A DNA stretch of 10,714 nucleotides from Trichomonas tenax (taxonomy: Eukaryota; Parabasalia; Trichomonadida; Trichomonadidae). The notes under the pieces were generated by a model, which saw only the letters and a list, made by a program, of their open reading frames with translations, was not told the origin of the DNA and ran no database searches. Below are positions 1 to 6,865 of the stretch, piece by piece; the first letter of the stretch is position 1; each line of letters starts with the position of its first letter. The stretch is from assembly GCA_023091735.1 (NCBI GenBank), contig JALKBU010001468.1:1-10714 (forward strand). Reading direction: 5' to 3'. The position numbers were made by a program, and so were the translations under genes.

Positions 1-82
1 TCATCTGGTCCTCTGTCATCATTTCATCACGTGTTGCCTTCTCATCTGTTCGTCTAATTGCATCCCATAGCTTTTTATTCAT
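1..82 (-). CDS. possible N-terminal fragment of an unidentified gene, cut by the left edge
   Basis: Reading leftward from an ATG at 82-80 gives 27 open codons to the edge, beginning MNKKLWDAIRRTDEK. The peptide is hydrophilic and mixed-charge and looks coding. The bases here are clearly richer in G and C than the AT-rich DNA that follows at 83-310, a contrast also seen at the true genes in this window. A second ATG at 94-92 is followed at once by a stop, so 82 is the only usable start. The family is not recognisable from so short a piece. It could be a chance open frame; the sequence left of the window would decide. Confidence 0.35.
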   Translation of the reverse strand, partial: MNKKLWDAIRRTDEKATRDEMMTEDQM

Positions 83-212
83 TTATTTATTCATTAAAGT
101 TTTGTTTTATCTCATAGATGAATAATGAATTCATTATTTATATCATCTAATCTAATTTATTTTTTATTTATTATTTTTACGGTACTTGGAGGAACCACTT
201 TCTATAAATATA

Positions 213-313
213 TATCATCTATGAAAACATATATGAGTTCATTTATGAGTTTCAAAATATATATATATTATCATCTATGAAAACATTTATGTGTTCATTT
301 ATGAGTTTCAAAA
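213..313. repeat. two-copy tandem repeat, 56-bp period
   Basis: Two near-identical 45-bp units start at 213 and 269. Each begins TATCATCTATGAAAACAT and ends TTCATTTATGAGTTTCAAAA, and they differ at only a few bases. An 11-bp stretch of alternating T and A separates them. Each unit also contains smaller echoes of itself (TCATCTATGA, TCATTTATGA), so it may have grown from a shorter word by slippage. The surrounding DNA at 83-310 shows no gene. Confidence 0.8.
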
Positions 314-416
314 AAATAGAATGGGGCTACTGGCGATATTTCTGGCACCGTTAGAACCATTCTATATATCATCATAAACAAATGGTTGGTTTTTGCCGCT
401 AGGTAAAAACCAACCA
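310..416 (-). other. tandem stem-loops ending in a T run; candidate small structured RNA
   Basis: Two adjacent inverted repeats stand out from AT-rich flanks. The first (383-416) has perfect 12-bp arms, TGGTTGGTTTTT and its complement, extended by a G:U and two G:C pairs to close on the four-base loop 398-401. The second (316-365) has 9-bp arms, ATAGAATGG and its complement, around a 32-base interior that can pair further (327-329 with 352-354). Read on the minus strand, the second hairpin runs straight into seven T residues (316-310), as a Pol III terminator would. No tRNA, U6 or H/ACA features were found: there is no ACA box and no clear A or B box. It could instead be a small inverted-repeat element. 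Plus-strand bases 321-373 also read as a short 17-codon open frame. Confidence 0.35.
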
Positions 417-482
417 ATTCTTTGAAATTTACTTCCTTATAACTTCCATCATAGTTATATACAATAATAATATATTTATTAA

Positions 483-639
483 TTAATTATCATAACCAAT
501 TTCGGTATCTTCTTCTTTAGATTTCTCTTGAAGTCTTCGATTCTTTTGTCTACCAGCAGCCAAAGGCTTTATTTATTAATCTCAATCTTTTGTCACTCAT
601 TGATTTCGTGTCATTTTTTCGAGATTCGATTTCAGGTAT
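483..639 (-). pseudogene. degraded coding-like fragment with a frameshift
   Basis: On the minus strand, one frame is open from 639 down to a TAG at 552-550. It includes an ATG at 600-598 and the basic stretch MSDKRLRLINKAFG. A second frame, shifted by one base, takes over near 560 and runs to a TAA at 485-483 with the charged stretch GRQKNRRLQEKSKEEDTE. Each piece alone is short, but both look like protein and join end to end. This is what one indel in a former basic protein C-terminus would leave. Stops at 642-640 bound it upstream, so no intact gene remains. A chance match in AT-rich DNA is possible. The family is not recognised. Confidence 0.25.
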
Positions 640-719
640 TTAAAATAGACAACAAAAAGGAACTGCTTTGCAATAAATAATTCAGAATTGTCATGTAATT
701 ATAAGCCAAAAATATTTTC

Positions 720-771
720 TGACATGTAAATATTGTCAACAGAGGATATAAAATGGCTTTTGACATGTAAA
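720..771 (+). promoter_or_regulatory. paired TGACATGTAA motifs upstream of the SNARE gene
   Basis: TGACATGTAAA occurs at 720-730 and TGACATGTAAA again at 761-771, which is 109 and 68 bases before the SNARE ATG. A related GTCATGTAA lies at 689-697 and a TTTGACAA at 812-819. The repetition in a short promoter-sized region suggests a transcription-factor site. The same word is paired again at 10475-10502. No known trichomonad element is being claimed; the assignment is inferred from position and repetition. Confidence 0.4.
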
Positions 772-828
772 TGGTATCAAAACCGCCATAAATATAATTG
801 AAAAATGCGAATTTGACAATCTGCCAAA

Positions 829-1530
829 ATGAAGTGTGCATATGCTGGAATTTACAGAGGAAGTACGCCCTTGGTGACACATTCCTCGGAGGACGGTATA
901 TGGGACCGAATGTTCCTCAATATGTGGGACAATGGGAAAGTGAAACCAGGATCACAATTATTAAATACGAATGGTTATTTACTTGCAATTTTAAGGGATA
1001 CAGATGACCTGACTTTCGTTATTGTCACAAAGGAAATCGACGACAAGAGCGCGGAAGATAACCTTCAGCGCCTTAAAAGTGAATTTATCCGCGCAAACTT
1101 AAACTGGAGAACAGCGGAGCAGCTGTCGTTGATGAGCGTCTACGAGGGAAAGTTAACAGATTTCATGACAAAGATTACGAGACAGGCAAAGGTTTCAAGA
1201 ATTGAACAAAATGTTTCAGGAACATTGGATGAAATGAAGGAGCAATATTACGAACTCTTCCAGAGGCAGGTTAAATTAGATCATATTCACGAATTGGCAA
1301 CTGAATTAGACACACATTCCAATCTTTACGAGACAAGAGCTGTCGAAGTCAAGAGAAAACTATGCTGGCAAAAGAACCGTCTATACGTAATCGCTGGTTT
1401 GATTATTGCTGCTTTATTCTTTATTATTTTGGTTGCTGCTTGCGGTGGATTTAAGTTACAACCACATTGCATAAAGCCAAAGCCAACTCCAACACCGGCC
1501 CCTGAAAATCCACCTGCTTTTGATCCATAA
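829..1530 (+). CDS. VAMP7-type longin R-SNARE with proline-rich lumenal tail
   Basis: This 233-residue protein is an R-SNARE, a vesicle membrane protein that zips with Q-SNAREs on a target membrane to drive fusion. Residues 1-115 read as a longin domain: the opening MKCAYAGIYRGSTPLVTH and the NTNGYLLAI strand match the VAMP7 pattern. Residues about 122-182 form the SNARE motif, with heptad hydrophobics around the zero-layer arginine R146 (LFQRQVKL). A single membrane span covers about 187-206. The longin fold begins at residue 1, which supports this ATG. Odd: about 28 residues follow the span, with two cysteines and a KPKPTPTPAPENPP run, whereas most VAMP7 proteins end just after the membrane. 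The tail would face the lumen or outside. By family, VAMP7 acts in endosome, lysosome and secretory fusion; which route applies here is unknown. YKT6 is excluded because there is a real membrane span. Confidence 0.9.
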   Translation: MKCAYAGIYRGSTPLVTHSSEDGIWDRMFLNMWDNGKVKPGSQLLNTNGYLLAILRDTDDLTFVIVTKEIDDKSAEDNLQRLKSEFIRANLNWRTAEQLSLMSVYEGKLTDFMTKITRQAKVSRIEQNVSGTLDEMKEQYYELFQRQVKLDHIHELATELDTHSNLYETRAVEVKRKLCWQKNRLYVIAGLIIAALFFIILVAACGGFKLQPHCIKPKPTPTPAPENPPAFDP

Positions 1531-1579
1531 TATATTTCTGATTTCTTAGTTTAGTTCTATTTTTATATTTAATTATCAA

Positions 1580-1587
1580 AATAAACA
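1580..1587 (+). terminator. possible polyadenylation signal AATAAACA for the SNARE gene
   Basis: AATAAACA lies 50 bases after the SNARE stop. The identical octamer occurs 88 bases after the E2 stop at 2463-2470. A shared AATAAA-type word at similar distances past two genes is consistent with a 3'-end signal, but AT-rich DNA makes chance matches common. Confidence 0.35.
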
Positions 1588-1739
1588 CAATATTTTGCGT
1601 GTAACAAAATGCATAGTAACCAACTCTAAATATATAACATTTCAAGAATTTATCTAAAATATGAATAATATAGTGTGAATTGCGTGCAAACGCTATAGTA
1701 GATGCAGTTGATGAAATTTCATTAATTGGTTTTAGTTGG

Positions 1740-1804
1740 AAATTTTGAACAATTATTGCAAACCCCTGTTTAATAAAACAGGGTTTGTAAATTTATCAAA
1801 ATTT
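1740..1804. repeat. long imperfect hairpin with AATAAA at its tip
   Basis: In the spacer between the SNARE and E2 genes (1531-1847), CAAACCC-c-TGTTT at 1759-1771 pairs with AAACAGGGTTTG at 1776-1787. That is a 12-bp stem with one bulged C and a four-base loop. An outer stem pairs AAATTTTGA (1740-1748) with TCAAAATTT (1796-1804). The word AATAAA spans the loop and the first stem bases (1772-1777). Smaller palindromes sit just before it: GCGTGCAAACGC at 1682-1693 and ATGAAATTTCAT at 1711-1722. The rest of the spacer shows no gene. It may be a 3'-end structure of the upstream gene, or a small inverted-repeat element. Confidence 0.6.
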
Positions 1805-1830
1805 GAAATCAAACATGTACGTTTAGAAAC

Positions 1831-1840
1831 TCATTATTTT
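1831..1840 (+). promoter_or_regulatory. initiator-like element of the E2 gene
   Basis: TCATTATTTT fits the trichomonad initiator TCA(+1)YW. If transcription starts at the A at 1833, the leader is 15 bases, typical of the very short 5' UTRs known in Trichomonas vaginalis. The other starts in this window have only weaker TCAA words nearby (for example 6853-6856), so the motif is not uniform here. Confidence 0.5.
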
Positions 1841-1847
1841 TAAAATT

Positions 1848-2375
1848 ATGAAAAGCTTGCGTCCAGAGGTCACCAAGAGGATGATGCAGGAGTTCAGAAA
1901 ACTCTCCAAGGCAGAGCTTGGAGGCATCAAACTCAAGCTTGATGAAAACAATTTGTCTGAAATCCAAGCAACTGTTGAAGGCCCTGCAGAGACACCTTTT
2001 GAAGGTGGTGAATTCGACTTCAAGCTTGAAATTGGAGATGAATTCCCACAGAAACCACCAAAAGGTTACTTCCTTACTAAGATTTTCCATCCAAATATCT
2101 CAGATGCTGGCGCTATCTGCGTTAGCACACTCAGTTCCGATTGGACCGAGGATATGGGCTTAGACCATCTCCTTCTCAGCATAAAGTGCCTACTTTTGCA
2201 GCCAAATCCTTCGAGTGCACTCAACGAAGAGGCAGGACGCCTTTTCTCCGAGAATTACGAGGACTACTGCTCGAGAGCGAAGCTCATGACACAGGTTTAC
2301 GCAATGAAAGGCAACTCTCAGAAAACAACTAAAGCGGCCACTGATAAAACAAAGAAGAGGATAAAACGCCTTTAA
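1848..2375 (+). CDS. UBE2S: UBE2S-like ubiquitin-conjugating enzyme E2
   Basis: The 175-residue product is a ubiquitin-conjugating enzyme closest to UBE2S, which extends Lys11-linked ubiquitin chains on substrates of the anaphase-promoting complex. The E2 fold fills residues 5-155. KGYFLTKIFHPNIS (72-85) is almost identical to the human protein. The catalytic cysteine is C91 in AICVSTL, ten residues after the HPN motif at 81-83. SALNEEAGRL (123-132) carries E127, equivalent to the glutamate UBE2S uses for Lys11-specific catalysis. The C-terminus is basic and ends RIKRL, resembling the LRRL ending that docks UBE2S on the APC/C. The protein is about 45 residues shorter than human UBE2S because the linker before that tail is shorter. 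The first ATG agrees with the initiator motif 15 bases upstream. The E2 call is near certain; the UBE2S subtype is very likely. Confidence 0.93.
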   Translation: MKSLRPEVTKRMMQEFRKLSKAELGGIKLKLDENNLSEIQATVEGPAETPFEGGEFDFKLEIGDEFPQKPPKGYFLTKIFHPNISDAGAICVSTLSSDWTEDMGLDHLLLSIKCLLLQPNPSSALNEEAGRLFSENYEDYCSRAKLMTQVYAMKGNSQKTTKAATDKTKKRIKRL

Positions 2376-2732
2376 TCTTTTGTAGAGCGCCGTATTTGTC
2401 ATATAGCCTTACAAAAAAATTACTGTTCATGAAATAAGTTGTTCAAAAATTCAAATATCTAGAATAAACATTTTGATTTATTCAATAACACGCTTACCAT
2501 TCAACAATGCTTATCGAAAACTGCATGCAGTTCAAAGGAAAAGGCTTAAATCATGGAATTTTGCAACAAAAAATATCATTTCATCAAAAATCAATTAGTT
2601 TGTGAAATCCGGGGCCTGAATGGCCTAGAGAAGCGTGTGGTGAGAGAAATTTTTATATAAATTTTTTCAAGGAAAAATTGAAAAGTTTACGACATTTTTT
2701 GTTCGTTTTCTTGGAGATCTTTTAGACTAAAA
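2376..2732. other. spacer with AATAAA hairpin and a GC-rich patch
   Basis: No gene is visible between the E2 and phosphodiesterase genes. GAATAAA (2462-2468) pairs with TTTATTC (2477-2483) over an eight-base loop, and the AATAAACA inside it (2463-2470) is a possible poly(A) signal for the E2 gene. A G+C-rich island at about 2607-2640, with the small hairpin GGCC-tgaat-GGCC, interrupts otherwise AT-rich DNA. It has no tRNA or U6 features. No good TCAYW initiator was seen just before the 2733 start. Confidence 0.5.
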
Positions 2733-5700
2733 ATGTCGGCGACAATGAAGATGCTCCGAAAAATTCATGAACAGAATGAAAGAGAAAGTGTTGTAAAAGA
2801 GCTTATTTCACTTAGACCCATCACACCTGTCGAAATTAGAGCTTCGCATCCATTTGAAACTGTCTACAATGATTTCAATCCTCCACCGATTCCTGTTGAC
2901 CAATTCGCGCCATATTTATCAAGAAAACTCACGATGAAGAGAAATCAAAAGATAGAAAAAATGAAAGCTCAAGCAACTGTTGCACAGCCCACATTTGTCC
3001 TCACAAACAGTGTCACTCAGGATACATATGACGACAAAGAGACAAAATCAGTCAGTTCTGTTAAACAACAACCGCAAAATCAAGCACAACCACAGAGAAA
3101 CATTGAGCCAGAAATCTCAGCGAGAATACCCGAGAAACCGTTCCTTGTGCATGGACGTCATTTACAACAACATCTTAAGATGGAAGAATGCTTTGATAAA
3201 ATCGTTTCAGGATGCGCTTCGATGCCTTTACACAGACTATTTGAAACTACTCTTCAAGTATATTTTCTTGCTGAAAAAGTTCTTTTCTATCACGATGTTT
3301 CGTCAGTCAAAGTTCTTTATTGCCCTTCAACAACAACATATTGCCCACATGGCAGCGGCCTCGTTGGGTATACACAGTTTGTAAGGAAAACTCTCAATAT
3401 TCCAATTGCAAATGAACATATTTCATACGATTATAAGAATGAATACGCAAATTGTCCACCTGATGCACATGTTCTCGTTTTTCCATTATACGATGGTTCT
3501 TCACATGTAAAAGGTATCGTTCAAGTGATAAGGAATGGAAAAGCATCACTTTTCACAGAAGATGATGAAAGATTTGTTGATTATTTCCAAAATAAATGCA
3601 AGATTTACTCACGCTGGCTATTCCAGCCAGTTCTTGATGACCACTTCGCATCCGATCTCATGCAAACATGCAGACTTGGACAATTCGTCGAATCAATCAG
3701 AGATAAACTTTGCAAGCTGTTTTCTTGCAGATCGGCAGAGATATGGATGCTCCATAAAGAGAAAGATCAAATATTCCAATATCAGCCGAACCAAGATCAA
3801 CCAATTTTAATTCCTCCAAATGATACTGGAATTCCAGGATTTTCGTTGAGAAAAGAAATTCCTGTATCCTGCATTTCATGCAGAGTTCATTCCGCATACA
3901 ATGAAAAGACAGATGGAAACGGTGATTATTCAGTTCTTGCGATTCCTGTAAGAGATCCGAACATGCCAGTAACATATGCAATTGTTCTTCGCGGCAAGAG
4001 AATTCCTCAATTCTTCACAGATTATGATGAAAAGATTCTCGCGAGAGTTGCTGGATATTGTATTGCATCTCTGACATCAGCTGAGATTGTCGAAAAGAAC
4101 CACATGGCACTTGAAGAGTCTCTGAGACAGCAGAAGAGATTGAGGTCACTTCTTGAAGTCGCTGAAACACTTTCTGGTCAACTTAGAATGGATGTTCTTA
4201 TTCCAAACATTATGTCAAGAGCATGCGATCTCGTTAAGGCAGACAGATGCTCTCTTTTCTTGGTGAACGATTCCCACGATAAGCTTCAGATGACATTCGG
4301 TGCAGGTCTCAAGAACACAATCGAAATTCCAATCAACGCAGGTATCGTCGGTTGGAGTGCAACAAAAGGTGAAATTCTCAACATTAAAGATGCTTACGAC
4401 GATCCGAGATTCAACAGAGGCACTGACTTGGCTACAGGTTATAGAACACTCACAATTCTCTCAGTTCCTATTTTTGATGATAAGAAAGGTATCAGAGGTG
4501 TCACTGAAATGATTAACAAACTCGATGGTGTTTTCACTGAAGATGATGAAAAACTTATCCAGATTTTCAACGTTTTCTGCGGTATTTCCATCGAAAACGC
4601 TCGTCTTTATAGAGCGTCTCTCGATCTTACAATGCAGCTACACTCATTCAGAGATATTTCTACATCTCTCGCTCAGTCTCAAACAATCAAGAGGCTTTTG
4701 GAAGAAATTATCAAGAACACAAGAACAGTTATTGGTGCTGTTTATGCAAGTTTCTACTTGCTCGAAAACGGCCAGATTCTCTTCACGCCATACGTTCAAG
4801 ATGAAGATATCGATGAAACAAGTAAGAAAGCACAGCAGATTCGCGAAGGAAGAACAAAGGAAGATTCACTTGGTGTCAAGAGAGCAATCATTGCAAAACT
4901 TATGCTTGGTGATGAAACAGAATACGATGCTGAAGAAAAGAAAGAAGAAGAAATGAGAAACAAGGTTATCACAAAATGCGTCGACACAAAGGAATCTGCT
5001 GTTGTCAATAACGATGATTACGAAAAGTCGTTAATTTGTGTTCCAATTCTTTCTTCAGATAGAGTCATCATGGGAGCCGTCATGATGAGGTGGAAGAAAT
5101 CGCAGCAGAAATTCTCTCAAGACGATCTCAAGCTCTTAGAATCATACTCTGTCTTCCTTTCAATATCTCTTGAAAGATTCAAGCTTAAGAACATCGCACA
5201 ACTCGGTTCACTCGAAGTTGAAATGCAGAACGTAATGATAAACGAAGAGCGTGGCGAAATGCGTGTTCCACAGAAGCTCCTCATGTCAGACGAAGAGTGC
5301 GGTGCTCTTTTGCTCAGGAACTTCGAATCAACAGAATGGAAGGGTATGGCCCTTTTCAAGGTTGCATTCAACATCTACAACACATTCAACTTGTTCAAGA
5401 AATTCAAGATTACTGCATCATGTTTCTTCTCGTTCTTATTTGAGATGAAAGAATCATATCTTCCTGTTGCTTACCACAACTGGACGCACGCTGTTGACAC
5501 AATGCAATTCATGGCACATATCATCATCCTTTGTGGTCTCAAAGATGTTTTGTCGCAGAAAGAAATTTTAATTTTGCTTACAGCTTGTTTATGCCACGAT
5601 GCTAATCATGATGGCTTTTCAAACACTTATAATGTTAAAGCGCAGACACCACTTAGTATTCTGTTCAAAGGACAAAGCGTTATGGAAACTCATCATTGCT

Positions 5701-6371
5701 CTGTTTCAATTACAATTCTTGCTAAAGATGAATCTGCAATTTTCAACAATATTCCTAATGATGAAATTGCTGATGTTTGGAATTTGTTCATTGACTTGAT
5801 CATGGCCACAGATATGGCAAGACACTTCGATATCGTCGATGAAATGCGCGAATATCTTGCAATGGGACTCACATGGAAAGACCATCCAAAGGGAAGGCTG
5901 CTCTTCATGAAATTATTAATTAAAGCAGCCGACATTTCAAATGCTGTAAGAGAATTTGAGACTGCTGATAGATGGGCTGATGTTCTTTGCGAGGAGTTCT
6001 TCAACCAGGGTGAGTTAGATCGAGCCCAGGGAATTGAATACACTGGCAACACAAATGACAGACAGCACATCAACAAGCAAAAGTCTCAACTCGGATTCTA
6101 CAGGAGTGTTGCACTTCCTCTATTCCTACTCATGGAAAGAATAGAACCGGCCTTCGGTGTATTCGTCACAAACATCAAAGGAAACATCGAGAAGTGGTCT
6201 GCAACACAGAAAGAAAGAGATTATCAAGAGCGCATCCAAAAAGAAAAGGAAGAAGAAGAGAAGAGAAAGCGTGAAGAACTCAAGGCCGTTGAAGAGGCCC
6301 AGAAGCGTGATATGGAACAAATGGCCAAAGCAAAAGCCGAAAAAGAAAAGAAGAAGAAGATCATATATTAA
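2733..6371 (+). CDS. cyclic-nucleotide phosphodiesterase with four GAF-type domains
   Basis: This 1212-residue cytosolic protein should hydrolyse cAMP and/or cGMP. The class I catalytic domain spans about 860-1145 and appears active: YHNWTH (general acid H915, metal ligand H919), CHDANHDG (H955, D956), the METHH motif (984-988), ATDMARH (1025-1031), D1067 in KAADISN, and the purine-clamp glutamine Q1119 in SQLGF. Four GAF-like regulatory domains precede it at roughly 163-290, 312-447, 483-625 and 650-815. The third is the most canonical and keeps a full NKXnFX3DE motif (N595, K596, F601, D605, E606), a mark of cyclic-nucleotide-binding GAFs. The fourth has a highly charged insert at about 690-760. 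The first 140 residues are low in order, with a Gln/Pro-rich patch near 112-122. The last 55 are a Lys/Glu coiled-coil-like tail. No membrane span is seen. Substrate preference cannot be told from sequence. Confidence 0.93.
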   Translation: MSATMKMLRKIHEQNERESVVKELISLRPITPVEIRASHPFETVYNDFNPPPIPVDQFAPYLSRKLTMKRNQKIEKMKAQATVAQPTFVLTNSVTQDTYDDKETKSVSSVKQQPQNQAQPQRNIEPEISARIPEKPFLVHGRHLQQHLKMEECFDKIVSGCASMPLHRLFETTLQVYFLAEKVLFYHDVSSVKVLYCPSTTTYCPHGSGLVGYTQFVRKTLNIPIANEHISYDYKNEYANCPPDAHVLVFPLYDGSSHVKGIVQVIRNGKASLFTEDDERFVDYFQNKCKIYSRWLFQPVLDDHFASDLMQTCRLGQFVESIRDKLCKLFSCRSAEIWMLHKEKDQIFQYQPNQDQPILIPPNDTGIPGFSLRKEIPVSCISCRVHSAYNEKTDGNGDYSVLAIPVRDPNMPVTYAIVLRGKRIPQFFTDYDEKILARVAGYCIASLTSAEIVEKNHMALEESLRQQKRLRSLLEVAETLSGQLRMDVLIPNIMSRACDLVKADRCSLFLVNDSHDKLQMTFGAGLKNTIEIPINAGIVGWSATKGEILNIKDAYDDPRFNRGTDLATGYRTLTILSVPIFDDKKGIRGVTEMINKLDGVFTEDDEKLIQIFNVFCGISIENARLYRASLDLTMQLHSFRDISTSLAQSQTIKRLLEEIIKNTRTVIGAVYASFYLLENGQILFTPYVQDEDIDETSKKAQQIREGRTKEDSLGVKRAIIAKLMLGDETEYDAEEKKEEEMRNKVITKCVDTKESAVVNNDDYEKSLICVPILSSDRVIMGAVMMRWKKSQQKFSQDDLKLLESYSVFLSISLERFKLKNIAQLGSLEVEMQNVMINEERGEMRVPQKLLMSDEECGALLLRNFESTEWKGMALFKVAFNIYNTFNLFKKFKITASCFFSFLFEMKESYLPVAYHNWTHAVDTMQFMAHIIILCGLKDVLSQKEILILLTACLCHDANHDGFSNTYNVKAQTPLSILFKGQSVMETHHCSVSITILAKDESAIFNNIPNDEIADVWNLFIDLIMATDMARHFDIVDEMREYLAMGLTWKDHPKGRLLFMKLLIKAADISNAVREFETADRWADVLCEEFFNQGELDRAQGIEYTGNTNDRQHINKQKSQLGFYRSVALPLFLLMERIEPAFGVFVTNIKGNIEKWSATQKERDYQERIQKEKEEEEKRKREELKAVEEAQKRDMEQMAKAKAEKEKKKKIIY

Positions 6372-6865
6372 ATTCCTTATTTGTTGTTTTATGTAATTTG
6401 AGTAATAACAATCAGTTGTTATTAAATCTATGTTTATTTCAAGTCCAAACCTGCGTTTTATAATAATAAATTGTTGCATAGGTTATAATCTCGTTTAATT
6501 GCTTTCTTGTGAAAATACAAATTCATTTTTTTTTATTTTCTGAGCAGTGCGTATAGGCATGTGTTCATATACTGTTTTGTAAGATAAATTTTATAATTAT
6601 AAAGCATAATATCACGAATATATCAAATATTAGAAATATTGATTTTCATGAACAAAGCTTTTGTGAATATCTATTTTTCGCGTTGTATATTATGGGAATT
6701 ATAGTTATAGACCATAATCTCAAATATGAAGATTAAGATAATTTTCAATTAAGCGATTTCCTGAACAAAATCACCGAAAATAATCAAAAGAAGTACCGCT
6801 CAGTACGTACCCGAAGTGATTTTCCTCAATAAAGGCATTCAAACAGACCTTTTCAATTGCCACAA
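6372..6865. other. spacer and upstream region of the small membrane-protein gene
   Basis: No gene is visible. An inverted repeat, AAAATCAC (6767-6774) and GTGATTTT (6816-6823), brackets a more G+C-rich core that holds two GTAC words. It ends 42 bases before the next ATG, so it may be promoter or leader structure. TCAATT at 6853-6858 is a weak initiator candidate 13 bases before that ATG. A purely AT-rich stretch fills the rest. Confidence 0.5.

Noticed and set aside
213..313. CRISPR-like array
   Set aside because: Only two units, with a simple TA spacer rather than unique spacers, in a eukaryotic setting.
310..416. H/ACA snoRNA reading of the tandem stem-loops
   Set aside because: A possible hinge box exists between the stems on the plus strand, but no ACA follows the second hairpin.
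2607..2640. GC-rich patch as a tRNA or snRNA
   Set aside because: No cloverleaf, no A or B box, no U6 ACAGAGA; only a four-bp hairpin is present.
4525..4956. 143-codon plus-strand frame inside the phosphodiesterase
   Set aside because: It overlaps the GAF-coding frame fully, and the GAF frame carries recognisable motifs.
6126..6479. 117-codon minus-strand frame at the phosphodiesterase 3' end
   Set aside because: It is the antisense of the Lys/Glu-rich tail, which gives runs of Leu and Phe; a shadow of the real gene.
6857..6865. Upstream extension of the small membrane protein by three codons
   Set aside because: The codon at 6857 is TTG; the first ATG is at 6866, which is the expected start in a nuclear gene.
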